Source: Chloroflexota bacterium
Lineage (GTDB): Bacteria > Chloroflexota > Anaerolineae > UBA1429
Direction of reading: 5' to 3'
Assembly: GCA_012729455.1 (NCBI GenBank)
Contig: JAAYDC010000006.1
Coordinates: forward strand, 91,782 to 155,781
Length of the DNA stretch: 64,000 nucleotides
The translations under genes were made by a program, and so were the position numbers. The notes beneath the pieces are model-generated. The model was not told the origin of the DNA and did not search any database. It saw only the letters and a list, made by a program, of their open reading frames with translations. Positions 9,453 through 19,071 of this stretch are shown here, piece by piece (the first letter of the stretch is position 1; the number at the start of each line of letters is the position of its first letter).

Positions 9453-9483
9453 AACCGTGCGCGGCCAGCTGGCCGTGCACGGT
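9453..9483. terminator. Bidirectional intrinsic terminator
   Basis: A near-perfect inverted repeat (AACCGTGC...GCACGGTT around CGGCCAGCTGGCC) lies between the convergent GH-A hydrolase and hsdMS genes, with TTT on one side and AA on the other. Confidence 0.75.
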
Positions 9484-11928
9484 TTATTCGCCCCAGACGC
9501 GGTCGATGACGGCCCTGATGCGCGCTTCCATCAGGGTGATCAGCTCGCGGTTGGCATCCACCGCGGCGCGCTCGCGCTCGATTTCGGCGATGATGCGCTG
9601 CTGCTCGGGGAGTGGGGGAAGGGGAATCTGATAGTCCATCAATATACTTGCACTAAGGTTATTGATATTTGCGCCTGCGATCTGATTTTGCAGATAATCG
9701 TTGAAAAGCTTATCGCCTAGTTGATAAAAGAGGTACTTTGCTGATAGGTTCGGCGACGCTACCCGGACAGCACCCATAAAACCACCAAAGTAGTATTCGG
9801 TATCGCTTGGTATGAAAGCCACCTTACCAATGTGGTCTTTACTCCCGCTTGCTAAGCAAATAAAAATGTCATTCCGGCGTAGTTTTTTGGTGGATGAGAA
9901 ACCTACTGTCTCCGATACTAGCTTTATGTCAGAAAGGTCTAGTCGGTTTTCGCCTACAACTATGTTGTTGGCGCGCAAGACCTTGACCCCACCTGCGTTC
10001 ACTTCGTCACTTTTTCTATAAGTTACTCCACGAATAAGCTCGCTGTAGTCCCCCAACTTGACTACCGGCCACGCCGGATCCACGGCGATGCGCGGCTGCC
10101 AGCTCTCCACCACCTGGCGGGCGCCGTCGATCACGCGCTGGTAGCCCTCGACCTCGGCCACGATCTCGCGTTGGACATCGAGCGGGGGCAGGGGGATGCG
10201 GATTTCTTTTAGTACCTTATAGTGCCGACTATATCCGAGATTCGTAATTTCTAAACACTCTAGTAAATAATATAGATATTTTGTGTCCACTGTCTCATTA
10301 GGTGACAGGATTTTTACACCATCCGCTCCTAATACAAAACTAAAGTCAACGTATTTTACCACTCGAGTGTGGTCTCCAAAGCAGATAACTGGCTTATCTA
10401 CTTTGAATAGAGGCTCGGGATCATCTGTGTATCCAGCGATGAATTGGCTGGATTGATCTATAATAGGGTATCTACCAGATTTGTTATAGCTAGATTTCAA
10501 TACCTTTTCTGGATACTTCACATGGTTAAGAATTGATTCGATACTTACCATCATATATGTATTTTTATACGCCCTTGAATCGGTCCTATACCTCTCTGCA
10601 GTCAAGTTATACTCTTGCTCTGCCAGTCTGGCTTTCGGTACCAACAACGCCCGCGCCTCGTCCTCTTCTTCCAGTTCCAGCGTCCGCCCGCTCAGGGCAG
10701 CCTCTCGCCAACGCTGCAGCACCCCTGCCGCCCAGGGCAGCTCGCTGCCTTCGATCTCGCGGCGCTGCGCACCCAGGTCGTAGCCGTCGTTGCTGATCTT
10801 GATAAACAGCACCTGGTCGGTGCGGCGCGCCGCCTGGCGATCCAGAAAGAGGATGCTGGTCTTGACCCCCGAATAGGGGTTAAAGACGCCCGCCGGCAGT
10901 GACACCACCGCCAGCAGGTAAGCCTCGTCCACCAGCATCCTGCGCAGGCGCTTGTAGGCTTTGCTGGATTGAAAGATGATCCCCTCGGGTACGATGATGC
11001 CGGCGCGCCCGTCGCTCGTCAGGTGGGTGGCCATATAGTCGACAAAGAGCACTTCGCTGCGGCTGGATTCGAACTGAAAGCGCCTGTGCGGGCGGATGCC
11101 GCCCTTGGGCGTCATAAAAGGCGGGTTGGCCAGGATCACATCGGCGTGCTCGTTCCAACGCTCTTCGGAAGACAGCGTGTCGTATTCGACGATCTGCGGG
11201 TTCTGAAAGCCGTGCAGATACATGTTGGCCAGCGAGAGCCGCACCATATCGGGCGAGATGTCATAGCCTCTGATATTGTTGGACAGCCGTTCGCGCTCCG
11301 GCCCCGTCAGCCTCACGCGGCCGTCGGCATCGGTGTTGGCGCGCAGGATGTGCTTGTACGCCGAGATGAGAAAGCCGGCCGTGCCGCAGGCCGGGTCGAG
11401 TATGGACTCGTTCTTGAGCGGGTTGACCACCTCGACCATGAAATCGATGACGTGCCGGCGCGTACGAAACTGCCCGGCATCACCCTGCGAACTGAGGATC
11501 GATAGCAGATATTCGTAAGCGTCGCCCAGGTCTTCAGAGTGATCGTAACGAAACTCGTCGATGACGTTCAAGAAGAGGCGCAGCGTCACGGGGTCGCGGT
11601 AGGGCAGGTAGGCGTTGCGGAACATGCTGCGAAAGAGCGGCGGGATGCCCGGGTTCTCGGGCATGCGTTCGATCGCTTCGGCATACAGGTTGAGGGTCTC
11701 GTGCCCGCCCAGCCTGCCGCGCACCAGGTTCGGCCACCGGTATTGCGCAAAATCGCCGGCGAAAAAGGTGCGCTGTCCGCCCCACTCTTCAGCCTGAACA
11801 TCCATGTCGTCCATGAACTTGTAAAGCAGGGCGAGGGTGATCTGCTCGACCTGCGATTTCGGGTCGGGCACCTTGCCCACCAGCACGTCGCGGGCACTGT
11901 CGATGCGGCGGCGCGTTTGGCTATCCAT
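9484..11928 (-). CDS. Type I restriction-modification fusion: HsdM methyltransferase joined to HsdS specificity subunit
   Basis: 814 residues. Residues about 1-430 are an HsdM-type N6-adenine methyltransferase: helical N-domain, SAM motif DPACGTAGFL near residue 180, and catalytic NPPF near residue 270. Residues about 440-814 form an HsdS with two target recognition domains, each followed by a conserved helix with IPLPPLDVQREIVAEVE and IPLPPLPEQQRIIAEIE. The second half is relatively AT-rich within both TRDs, as is usual for exchanged specificity domains. In most type I systems M and S are separate genes; here there is no stop or gap between them. It should methylate a bipartite adenine target and direct HsdR. 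Nine bases downstream of hsdR, so one transcript. Confidence 0.93.
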   Translation of the reverse strand: MDSQTRRRIDSARDVLVGKVPDPKSQVEQITLALLYKFMDDMDVQAEEWGGQRTFFAGDFAQYRWPNLVRGRLGGHETLNLYAEAIERMPENPGIPPLFRSMFRNAYLPYRDPVTLRLFLNVIDEFRYDHSEDLGDAYEYLLSILSSQGDAGQFRTRRHVIDFMVEVVNPLKNESILDPACGTAGFLISAYKHILRANTDADGRVRLTGPERERLSNNIRGYDISPDMVRLSLANMYLHGFQNPQIVEYDTLSSEERWNEHADVILANPPFMTPKGGIRPHRRFQFESSRSEVLFVDYMATHLTSDGRAGIIVPEGIIFQSSKAYKRLRRMLVDEAYLLAVVSLPAGVFNPYSGVKTSILFLDRQAARRTDQVLFIKISNDGYDLGAQRREIEGSELPWAAGVLQRWREAALSGRTLELEEEDEARALLVPKARLAEQEYNLTAERYRTDSRAYKNTYMMVSIESILNHVKYPEKVLKSSYNKSGRYPIIDQSSQFIAGYTDDPEPLFKVDKPVICFGDHTRVVKYVDFSFVLGADGVKILSPNETVDTKYLYYLLECLEITNLGYSRHYKVLKEIRIPLPPLDVQREIVAEVEGYQRVIDGARQVVESWQPRIAVDPAWPVVKLGDYSELIRGVTYRKSDEVNAGGVKVLRANNIVVGENRLDLSDIKLVSETVGFSSTKKLRRNDIFICLASGSKDHIGKVAFIPSDTEYYFGGFMGAVRVASPNLSAKYLFYQLGDKLFNDYLQNQIAGANINNLSASILMDYQIPLPPLPEQQRIIAEIERERAAVDANRELITLMEARIRAVIDRVWGE

Positions 11929-11937
11929 GCATGCTCC

Positions 11938-14505
11938 TTAATGGATAAAGGTGTTCAGTGAGACGTAATCCTTGATGTATTCGGGCACCAGCTTGCGGTA
12001 TTTGGCCGGCACGGCGCCAAAGTCGTTCATACTGAAGACGGGGTTGGTGGCAAACTCGGCAAAGGTGCCGGCATCCACAATGCGCTGGACCTCTTTCGAG
12101 GTCAGATAGGCGTTAAAGTAGGCGCGAATGGCAGGGATCGCCTGAGCCTCGGTGGGTTTGATATCGGCCACGAACTTGCTAAATTCCTCGTCCAGCAGCT
12201 CGGCGCGCGTTTTAAAGCGCGGGATCATGCCAAAGATGTGCTCGAGGATCTCGCGCAGGTCGAGGCGGCGGTCGACGCCGGCGGCCCTGCGCAGCTTGTC
12301 AAGCGTATAATAGGCCTCGGGCTTGTTGAGCACTTCGCGCCGCATATAGTCCTTGACCCTCTCCCACTGCCCCTGCTCGACGCCCTCCACGATGATCGGG
12401 TCGGCCTTGACGGCCTCTTCGAACTGCTGAAAGAACATGCGGTCGATCTTCATGCCGGGGTGCTCAATCTGCTCTACCTCCATGGTCAGCAGGGCGTCAC
12501 CCCCCAGGTATTCATAGGTTGAGACGGTCTTTTTAGGCGCGCCGGGCTGCTCCTGCGCCTCGTCTTCTGCCAAAGCGGCATCGACGGTGAAATCCTCGCG
12601 CCCCTGAGTTTTGGGCAGCTCGAGCACGGCATCATACTGATAGTCTTCTTCAAAGTATTCGCAGGTGGCAAAGAAATCAAAGAGCTTGTAGGCGGTCTTT
12701 TCCGGCTCTTCGATCTGTTCCCCGAGTTCTTCATCGCGCAGCTGATCGGTAAAGGTATGCTTGCGTGTGCCGCGCCCCTTGATCTGGATGAAATCGGTGG
12801 GCGAAAAGATCGGCCGAAAGAGCCCCAGGTTTAAGAGATCGGTGCAGTCGTAGCCGGTGGTCATCATCCCCACCGTCACACAGATGCGCGCCTTGCTGGT
12901 GAGGTAATCCCGATTAAAGTTGCCCGAGCCCATCAGGTTGTTGTTGGCAAAGTTGATGCTCATCTGCTGGGCATCGGGTATCAGCGAGGTGACCTGCACG
13001 GCAAAATCAGAACGGTATTTGCCGGGGTACATCTGGTCACCGAACTCGTTGAGGATCTGCACGAGCTTTGAAGCATGGTGCTGGCTGACGGCAAAGATAA
13101 TCGACTTGCCCATCTCGCCAGAGACTGGATCGCGCAGGGCGTTCTGCAGAAAGAGCTTGCAAAAGAGCCGGTTGGTCGCCTCGGAAAAGAAACGCTTTTC
13201 GAAACTGGTCTGGGTAAAGACGCCCCCCGCCTCCCGGCCCTCTTCATCGATGAAATCCACCAGCAGCCCGCGATCCGAAAGCAGCTTGGTGGTGATCTCG
13301 GTGCGGGCGTCTACCACCAGGGGATTGATCAGGTAGCCATCGCGGACGCCATCCTGCAGCGAATAGCGAAAGGTGGGCTGTCCGCTCTCGCAGCCAAAGG
13401 TGCGGTAGGTATCCAGCAGCAGGCGGCGCTCGGTTTCGCGCGGGTCGTTACGGCCGGGGGTCTGGTCATAGTGCTTGAGATAATCCTTGGGCGTAGCCGT
13501 GAGCCCGAGCTTGTAGCCAATGAAATAGTCAAACACAGCGCGCGCGTTGCCGCCGATCGAGCGGTGCGCTTCATCCGAGATCACCAGGTCGAAATCGGTG
13601 GGGCTAAAGAGGCCCTGATACTTGTTGTTGAACAGCAACGATTGCACCGTGCTGACAACGATCTCTGCACGGCGCCAGTCGTCGCGGTTTTCCTTGTAGA
13701 TAACGGTCTGGTAGTCGTTTGCGAGCAGATCGCGAAAGGCCTTATAAGCCTGGCTTTCGAGCTCAAGGCGATCCACCAGAAAGAGTACCCGCCGCGCGTT
13801 GCCGGTGCGCAGGAACAGCTTGATGACCGCTGCGGCAGTCAGGGTCTTGCCGGTGCCGGTGGCCATCTCAAACAGGTAGCGATCCTGGCCTGCTTTGGCG
13901 GCCGCCTGCAGGGCTTCTATGGCTTGCAGCTGGTATTTGCGCAGAAAGCGCAGCCGGTTGGCACGTATAAAGTCTTCGCGCTCGAGTTCGTTTTTCCAGC
14001 CCGCTTCAGAGGCATAGGTCGGAAGCTGTGTCAGGGCGATATAGTCGTTGGCAACCACCTCTTCATAGAGGCGCCTGGGGTTTGAGCGTCTTTGTGCATA
14101 ACTGGTAACGGATTCCTGGCGCGGGAAGGAGGTTATGAGATGCGGGTTGCCGCTCTCAAGATCCCAAAAGTAGTGCAGGTTGCCGTTCGAGAGGATCACA
14201 AAGCGGCAGTTTTGGTTATACGCATAGGTGCGCGCCTGCTCCTTGCCAATAAGGGGATCCTTGTTTTCAGCTTTGGCTTCCAGCACCAGCAGCGGCCGTC
14301 CGTTTTCGCCCAGCAGTAAAAAGTCGACAAATCCATGGGTTACCTGTTCAAAGTCGTCCCCCATGCTGTCGATCTTTCTGCGTGTTAGCTTGATGTGCGA
14401 CTCGAGCCGCACATTAGCGGGGCCGGAAGCATCGTCAAAAAACCGCCAGCCAGCATCCGCCAGCAGCTTGTTGATCTTGATGCGTGCTTGCGCTTCTTTA
14501 GGCAT
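11938..14505 (-). CDS. hsdR: Type I restriction enzyme R subunit (translocase/endonuclease)
   Basis: 855 residues from the ATG at 14505, chosen because GGAG lies six bases upstream and the sequence from MPKEAQARIKINKLL is the normal family start; the frame stays open to 14778. The N-terminal nuclease domain has LLVLEAKAE (the E-x-K of a PD-(D/E)xK site). The SF2 motor has Walker A ATGTGKTL near residue 215 and the DEAH box ISDEAHRSIGG near residue 310, later motif VI-like IQIKGRGTRKH. The C-terminus resembles the EcoEI R family. With the M-S fusion downstream it makes a complete system: cleavage of unmethylated DNA after ATP-driven translocation. A weak promoter (GAGACA-N16-TATACA, -10 at 14537-14542) may lie upstream. 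Confidence 0.94.
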   Translation of the reverse strand: MPKEAQARIKINKLLADAGWRFFDDASGPANVRLESHIKLTRRKIDSMGDDFEQVTHGFVDFLLLGENGRPLLVLEAKAENKDPLIGKEQARTYAYNQNCRFVILSNGNLHYFWDLESGNPHLITSFPRQESVTSYAQRRSNPRRLYEEVVANDYIALTQLPTYASEAGWKNELEREDFIRANRLRFLRKYQLQAIEALQAAAKAGQDRYLFEMATGTGKTLTAAAVIKLFLRTGNARRVLFLVDRLELESQAYKAFRDLLANDYQTVIYKENRDDWRRAEIVVSTVQSLLFNNKYQGLFSPTDFDLVISDEAHRSIGGNARAVFDYFIGYKLGLTATPKDYLKHYDQTPGRNDPRETERRLLLDTYRTFGCESGQPTFRYSLQDGVRDGYLINPLVVDARTEITTKLLSDRGLLVDFIDEEGREAGGVFTQTSFEKRFFSEATNRLFCKLFLQNALRDPVSGEMGKSIIFAVSQHHASKLVQILNEFGDQMYPGKYRSDFAVQVTSLIPDAQQMSINFANNNLMGSGNFNRDYLTSKARICVTVGMMTTGYDCTDLLNLGLFRPIFSPTDFIQIKGRGTRKHTFTDQLRDEELGEQIEEPEKTAYKLFDFFATCEYFEEDYQYDAVLELPKTQGREDFTVDAALAEDEAQEQPGAPKKTVSTYEYLGGDALLTMEVEQIEHPGMKIDRMFFQQFEEAVKADPIIVEGVEQGQWERVKDYMRREVLNKPEAYYTLDKLRRAAGVDRRLDLREILEHIFGMIPRFKTRAELLDEEFSKFVADIKPTEAQAIPAIRAYFNAYLTSKEVQRIVDAGTFAEFATNPVFSMNDFGAVPAKYRKLVPEYIKDYVSLNTFIH

Positions 14506-14704
14506 ATCGCACTCCGGGTCCAGCACTCGGTTGTAATGTATAACTATTCCGCTGCGCCTGTCTCTTCCGCGGCCATTGCCGAATCGTATTGCCAAGTTCA
14601 CGCCAACCGCGCAAGCTACAAAAAACCGGCATTCAGATTTCCTGGTGTAGGAAATGCGCTTGGTTATTGTAAAACTGCTTGTCAGTGTTGGCAAACCCTC
14701 CGGC

Positions 14705-14733
14705 TTGACGCCGCTCCCACCCGCATGTATCCT
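14705..14733 (+). promoter_or_regulatory. Promoter producing a likely leaderless mRNA for the GT-C gene
   Basis: TTGACG (14705-14710), 17-base spacer, TATCCT (14728-14733). Only eight bases separate the -10 from the ATG at 14742, so the transcript should start at or within two bases of the start codon. No Shine-Dalgarno site is present. Confidence 0.55.
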
Positions 14734-14741
14734 CCGCCCTG

Positions 14742-16895
14742 ATGAACAAGAACAAAATCCTCGCAATGCGCCCCACAACCGGGATACTCTTGCTATTCTT
14801 GGGCATCTACCTGTTCACAACGGGCGGGCACTTTTACTCCCCCGACGAAGAAAACATTTTTCGTGTCACCGAGTCGATCGTGACGCGTACTTCGCTGGGG
14901 ATCCCTAACTCCCGTGAAGCCACGGTCTCCTTGACGAGAGCGGGAATCGACGGCCGCATCTTTTCACCCACTGGCTTGGCGCCCTCGATCCTCAACCTGC
15001 CCGCATATGCCCTGGCGAGGCTCGTGACGAGCAAGGCTGACCCGTTGGATGTTAACTACTATACGCGCCTGGCGACCTCACTGCCCAACAGTCTCTTGAC
15101 CGCTGCCAGTTGTGTGCTCATCTACCTCTTTGCACTGCAGCTTTTTTCCAACCGCAAGCTCGCCATGTGTTTGGCTCTGGTATATGGCTTCTTTACCATG
15201 GCGTGGCCATACAGCAAGTACACCTTTTCCGAGCCGCCCCAAACCCTCTGTATCCTGCTATCTTTTTATGCGTTAAAGGCGTACACATCATCAAAATCGA
15301 TGTCCTGGTTATTGCTGAGTGGACTTGGCTATGGCATGGCGATTCTTACCAAAGTCGCCTCAGCGGTCTTTGCGCCGGCCATCCTGTTGTATTTTATCCT
15401 GTTGATGCTCAGCGAGTACCGCGCCAACCCGAACAAAAGAGCGCGTAACGCAAGGTTTATACGCCAGGTACTCTACATGGGAATCGGGTTCGCCTTGCCT
15501 GTTGGCACTATGCTGCTGTATAATACAATCCGCTTTGGCCACCCGCTTTTAACCGGTTACGGATCGGCCTTCAATCTCTTTGATTCGAGCATACTTGTCG
15601 GCTTGCACGGTTTACTGCTGAGCACCGGAAAAAGCATTTTCCTTTACTCCTTGCCCGCTGTCCTTTCAATACCCGCCTTTATCTATCTGATGCGCTCGCA
15701 TCGCAACGAAGCGGTCGTTTTCCTGCTCGCGATCGTCAGCAACCTGCTGTTTTACGCATCGCTCAGTTACTGGCATGGAGACACCGCTTGGGGGCCGCGT
15801 TACCTCGTGCCGATCGAACCATATCTGGTGCTGCCGTTAGGGGCTCTGTTGCCGACGTTGTGGCGTCGCCGTGGATGGCGGATATCTCTGGCGGTAGTAG
15901 CGGCCGTCTGGTTTCTGCTGGTTCAGGCGCCAGCAGTGATAACTGACCCACGCACCTATATCGGCACAGGTACACCCCATATCCTGCGCTACTATAGCCC
16001 GGTTGATTCGCCGATTGTGTTCAACCTGCGCAATGTCATCTCGTTGGTGCGTAACTGGAGCATCAACTGGTTTGCTCCCGCTACCGAGGTATTGCCTCCT
16101 TATCAGGGAGAGCCCGGCAAAGTTTATGTCGACTGGTTGCTCACCACAAAACATAGCGTCAAAGGCCCTGACCTCGTGCTGTCCGATACCAACACTTGGT
16201 GTGGGCTATCCGTCACCTATTTTTACAGTGCGCATTTCTTTCATTTAGTAGATGCCTGGTGGTGGTATATCGCGCGTTACAACAACAATGGATGGCTAAC
16301 GCTGCTTGGCTTGATTCCGCTGGGATTGGTTGCGTATGTTTTATATGCATTCCGCCGTTCCCGCCGCCTTGACGACATCCCTGTTCAGCCGACTGCCATG
16401 GCACAGCGGGCCCCGACTTGGTTAATCAGCCTGTTGGCGGTGTTCTTGATCGCCACCAACGCCATCCTGTTCAGTTCAGCGCGGGCTGATAGCGCGCGGC
16501 GGCTCAATATCGATTTCGCCTCGGTCATCCGGTTGTGTTCGTACAGTATGCCCCACCGGGTGCGTGCAGGTCATACGATTGAGCTGCGCCTGTATTGGGA
16601 ATGCCTGCAACCTGTTGCGATCGACTATTCCATCTTTGCGCATCTCCTAGACGCCAATGGGACCATGGTGGCTCAGAAAGACAGCTCGCCAGTAAATGGG
16701 CGTGACCCTACCAGCGGTTGGTACCCAGGTTACCAGATCGCAGATTTCCTGCATATCCAGGTACCGCCCGATCTGGAGCCCGGCCAGTACGAGATCATTG
16801 TTGGGATTTATGATTCACAGACGATGGAGCGGTTAACCATCGATGCTGTCGGTACCTCTCAAGTCTCCCTGGGTACCATCACTGTTACTCAGTAG
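14742..16895 (+). CDS. GT-C membrane glycosyltransferase (GT39/ArnT-like) with soluble C-terminal domain
   Basis: 717 residues. About 12 hydrophobic segments follow a first loop carrying SPDEENIFRVTES, the acidic DxE-type motif that GT-C enzymes of the PMT/ArnT class place on the outer face. Segments run to about residue 590; the last 120 residues are a soluble beta domain (IELRLYWECLQPV..., PGQYEIIVGIYD) often seen after GT-C domains in Chloroflexota-like proteins. It should transfer a sugar from a polyprenyl phosphate to an exported glycan or protein. The start is the ATG at 14742, with no ribosome site; a promoter lies at the correct distance for leaderless translation. The next gene is a GT2 of the dolichyl-phosphate-mannose synthase type, which could make its donor. 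Confidence 0.82.
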   Translation: MNKNKILAMRPTTGILLLFLGIYLFTTGGHFYSPDEENIFRVTESIVTRTSLGIPNSREATVSLTRAGIDGRIFSPTGLAPSILNLPAYALARLVTSKADPLDVNYYTRLATSLPNSLLTAASCVLIYLFALQLFSNRKLAMCLALVYGFFTMAWPYSKYTFSEPPQTLCILLSFYALKAYTSSKSMSWLLLSGLGYGMAILTKVASAVFAPAILLYFILLMLSEYRANPNKRARNARFIRQVLYMGIGFALPVGTMLLYNTIRFGHPLLTGYGSAFNLFDSSILVGLHGLLLSTGKSIFLYSLPAVLSIPAFIYLMRSHRNEAVVFLLAIVSNLLFYASLSYWHGDTAWGPRYLVPIEPYLVLPLGALLPTLWRRRGWRISLAVVAAVWFLLVQAPAVITDPRTYIGTGTPHILRYYSPVDSPIVFNLRNVISLVRNWSINWFAPATEVLPPYQGEPGKVYVDWLLTTKHSVKGPDLVLSDTNTWCGLSVTYFYSAHFFHLVDAWWWYIARYNNNGWLTLLGLIPLGLVAYVLYAFRRSRRLDDIPVQPTAMAQRAPTWLISLLAVFLIATNAILFSSARADSARRLNIDFASVIRLCSYSMPHRVRAGHTIELRLYWECLQPVAIDYSIFAHLLDANGTMVAQKDSSPVNGRDPTSGWYPGYQIADFLHIQVPPDLEPGQYEIIVGIYDSQTMERLTIDAVGTSQVSLGTITVTQ

Positions 16896-16906
16896 CGGGA
16901 ATATAA

Positions 16907-17623
16907 ATGGTAGCCGAAACCAACGAATCTCTGCCTTCACCAACTCAAACTGTCTTTATCGTTGTCGCTGCTTATAACGAAGGGCGTGTCATCGCCGAAA
17001 CCCTTGCACCATTAATTGCTCAGCACTTCAAGGTCATAGTGGTCGACGACGGCTCAACCGACGACTCCTGGAACATTCTTAAACGTCTTCCTGTGTATTC
17101 CCTGCGCCACCCCATCAACCTCGGACAGGGTGCTGCATTGCAGACGGGGGCCGAATTCGCGCTGAAACAGGGGGCGCGCTATATCGTCCACTTTGATGCC
17201 GACGGTCAGCATAACCCCCACGATATCCCAAACCTGCTAGCTCCTCTCATAGAGGGCAGTGCCGATATCGTGCTGGGCTCTCGCTTCCTGCGCGCTGCTG
17301 ATGCCAACGAGATTCCCTGGCAACGGCGCTTGCTGCTGAGTGCTGCGGTCTGGTTCAATTGGCTCTTCACCGGCCTGCACCTCAGCGATGCACACAACGG
17401 CTTTCGCGCCTTTACAGCAGAGGCAGCTAAAAGCCTGGTAATCCACGAAAACCGTTCGGCACACGCCTCCGAGATCCTCACCATCATCAAGCGCTGCGGA
17501 TTGCGGTTCGCGGAATGCCCCACCACGGTGCGCTATACCACTTACTCCAGAACCAAAGGACAACGCGGTATCACGGCTTTTGATATCGTGTTTGATCTGG
17601 TCATGCGGAGGTTTCTCCAGTGA
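16907..17623 (+). CDS. Family 2 glycosyltransferase, polyprenyl-phosphate-sugar synthase (DPM1-like)
   Basis: 238 residues, a bare GT-A domain. VVAAYNEGRVIAETL starts strand 1, VVDDGSTDDSW gives the nucleotide-binding Asp pair, HFDADGQHNP is the D-x-D metal site, and GSRFL plus HNGFRAF follow. These are the motifs of polyprenyl-phosphate mannosyl/glucosyl transferases, which charge the lipid carrier used by GT-C enzymes on the outside of the membrane. It lacks C-terminal membrane segments. It lies 11 bases after the GT-C gene, and the DUF2304 gene starts inside its stop codon, so the three are very likely one unit. Confidence 0.88.
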   Translation: MVAETNESLPSPTQTVFIVVAAYNEGRVIAETLAPLIAQHFKVIVVDDGSTDDSWNILKRLPVYSLRHPINLGQGAALQTGAEFALKQGARYIVHFDADGQHNPHDIPNLLAPLIEGSADIVLGSRFLRAADANEIPWQRRLLLSAAVWFNWLFTGLHLSDAHNGFRAFTAEAAKSLVIHENRSAHASEILTIIKRCGLRFAECPTTVRYTTYSRTKGQRGITAFDIVFDLVMRRFLQ

Positions 17624-18024
17624 CAATTATCCAGGTACTGCTGCTTGCCGTTTCTGTATTGCTGCTTTTCTATTTTGCACGTTTACGGTCTCGCGCCCGA
17701 GACAAGCTTGTCGTGACTCTTGCGATCACCGCCGCGTTTGTGTTGATCTTATTCCCCGGCCTGACGACCAGAATCGCCAATATGGTTGGTGTTGGCCGCG
17801 GAACCGACCTCATGCTGTACATTGGTTTCGTGATGGCTGCCTTTGCCAGCCTGCTCTTTTACTCGAAAACGCGCGAGCTCGAAGCGCGGCTGACGACCCT
17901 TGCCCGCTCGATAGCTATCCAGCAAGCCAATACGCCATGTGAGCACGAGGGTGAGGTGCCAGATACTCTTGATAAAACCGATTCTGAGGCCGATGACGTC
18001 TCGGCCGTAACCATCGATAAATAA
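17620..18024 (+). CDS. DUF2304 small membrane protein
   Basis: 134 residues starting with GTG at 17620; the GTGA overlap with the GT2 stop indicates translational coupling. Three hydrophobic segments (residues about 4-20, 31-48 and 62-80) are followed by a charged cytoplasmic tail. DUF2304 proteins almost always sit next to a DPM1-like GT2, and the family is thought to anchor or assist that enzyme at the membrane; the molecular role is not established. Here the GT2 has no membrane segments of its own, which fits an anchoring role. Confidence 0.85.
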   Translation: MTIIQVLLLAVSVLLLFYFARLRSRARDKLVVTLAITAAFVLILFPGLTTRIANMVGVGRGTDLMLYIGFVMAAFASLLFYSKTRELEARLTTLARSIAIQQANTPCEHEGEVPDTLDKTDSEADDVSAVTIDK

Positions 18025-18080
18025 AAGTGCCGTCACATCGCCCCACAACGCGCTGCTCAGCTACTATAAAAGAGCTGTGA

Positions 18081-18809
18081 ATGTTTGAGAACTATCCTAA
18101 AAAACGATCCGTACTGCCTAAAGAGATCGCGGCAATCTACGAAAGCCACTATGCATCTAACCGCTCAGGGCGCACCGCGGCTGCATCACTGTCTCAGCGT
18201 CTTGAGAGATGGATGCATCGGCAGGTGGCAGCCGACGTACGTGTCAAACGTGAGGAGATGGGGGCAACCCTGGAAATCGGTGCGGGCAACCTCAACCAGC
18301 TCAAGTTTGAGCCTCATTCGACTATCTATGATATCATCGAGCCGGCTGCTTTTTTCTACCAGGATTCGCCCGAACTGGGTCGCGTGCGGCATATTTATAA
18401 CGACATCAGTGAGGTGCCGACGGAAGCGCGCTACGACCGCATCACCGCGATTGCAGCATTCGAGCATATCTGCGATCTACCTCAAGTGGTTGCCAGGACG
18501 GGACTGCTGCTTACCGAAAATGGCTCGCTGCGCTCTGCTATCCCCAGTGAAGGCACCTTTCTGTGGACCCTGGGCTGGAAGCTAACCACCGGACTGGAGT
18601 TCCGGCGTCGTTACAAACAGGATTACGGCATTCTGATGCGCCATGAGCACGTCAACGATGCCAACGAAGTACGGACTGTGCTGCAGTACTTTTATCAACG
18701 CGTTCAAACCACCGTATTGGGGTTATCGCGCGGGATTTCTATATACCAGTTTTACCAGTGCAGCCAGCCGTACCTCGCACGCTGCCGCGATTTTCTGGGG
18801 ATCTCGTAA
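18081..18809 (+). CDS. Class I SAM-dependent methyltransferase
   Basis: 242 residues. Motif I is LEIGAGNLNQL near residue 62, an acidic residue follows strand 2 (IYDIIEP), and ITAIAAFEHICDLP corresponds to the post-III helix seen in Methyltransf_11-type enzymes. The substrate is probably a glycan or lipid-linked sugar, judged from the neighbours only. There is only a weak ribosome site; TATAAA about 12 bases before the ATG may be a -10 box, with a poor -35. Followed by the tRNA terminator on the other strand. Confidence 0.8.
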   Translation: MFENYPKKRSVLPKEIAAIYESHYASNRSGRTAAASLSQRLERWMHRQVAADVRVKREEMGATLEIGAGNLNQLKFEPHSTIYDIIEPAAFFYQDSPELGRVRHIYNDISEVPTEARYDRITAIAAFEHICDLPQVVARTGLLLTENGSLRSAIPSEGTFLWTLGWKLTTGLEFRRRYKQDYGILMRHEHVNDANEVRTVLQYFYQRVQTTVLGLSRGISIYQFYQCSQPYLARCRDFLGIS

Positions 18810-18876
18810 CCTGCAGGCGTTGCACAGGATAGCAGCGGCTGAATCATTATCGACGCACAATGGCATAGTGCTGCGT

Positions 18877-18915
18877 CAGAAAAACAAAACCGGCAGTTAT
18901 AGCTATTGCCGGTTT
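18877..18915 (-). terminator. Intrinsic terminator of the tRNA-Sec/tRNA-Glu unit
   Basis: Minus-strand hairpin AAACCGGCA / TGCCGGTTT (arms 18907-18915 and 18887-18895) followed by TTTGTTTTT. It lies about 30 bases after the tRNA-Glu 3' end. Confidence 0.85.
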
Positions 18916-18947
18916 GCTGCGCTCTGGCGCGGTATTTATCTGTTTTG

Positions 18948-19020
18948 TGCCCCAACGGGAATTCGAATCCCGGTCGCAGCCTTGAAAGGGCTGTGTCCTA
19001 GGCCTCTAGACGATTGGGGC
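18948..19020 (-). tRNA. tRNA-Glu (anticodon TTC)
   Basis: 73 bases. Acceptor stem GCCCCAA / TTGGGGC, D-arm GTCTAGAGGCCTAGGAC typical of tRNA-Glu, anticodon loop CTTTCAA with TTC, T-loop TTCGAAT closed by CGGGA / TCCCG, and discriminator A. CCA is not encoded. It is the second gene of a unit that starts with tRNA-Sec. Confidence 0.96.
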
Positions 19021-19071
19021 GTAACACCCCGACATTATAGGGCTTATGACCGGGCTGTCAAAGAAAGCAGG

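Noticed and set aside
13075-14085. Long open plus-strand frame (336 codons)
   Set aside because: Antisense to hsdR, whose Walker A and DEAH motifs are coded on the other strand here.
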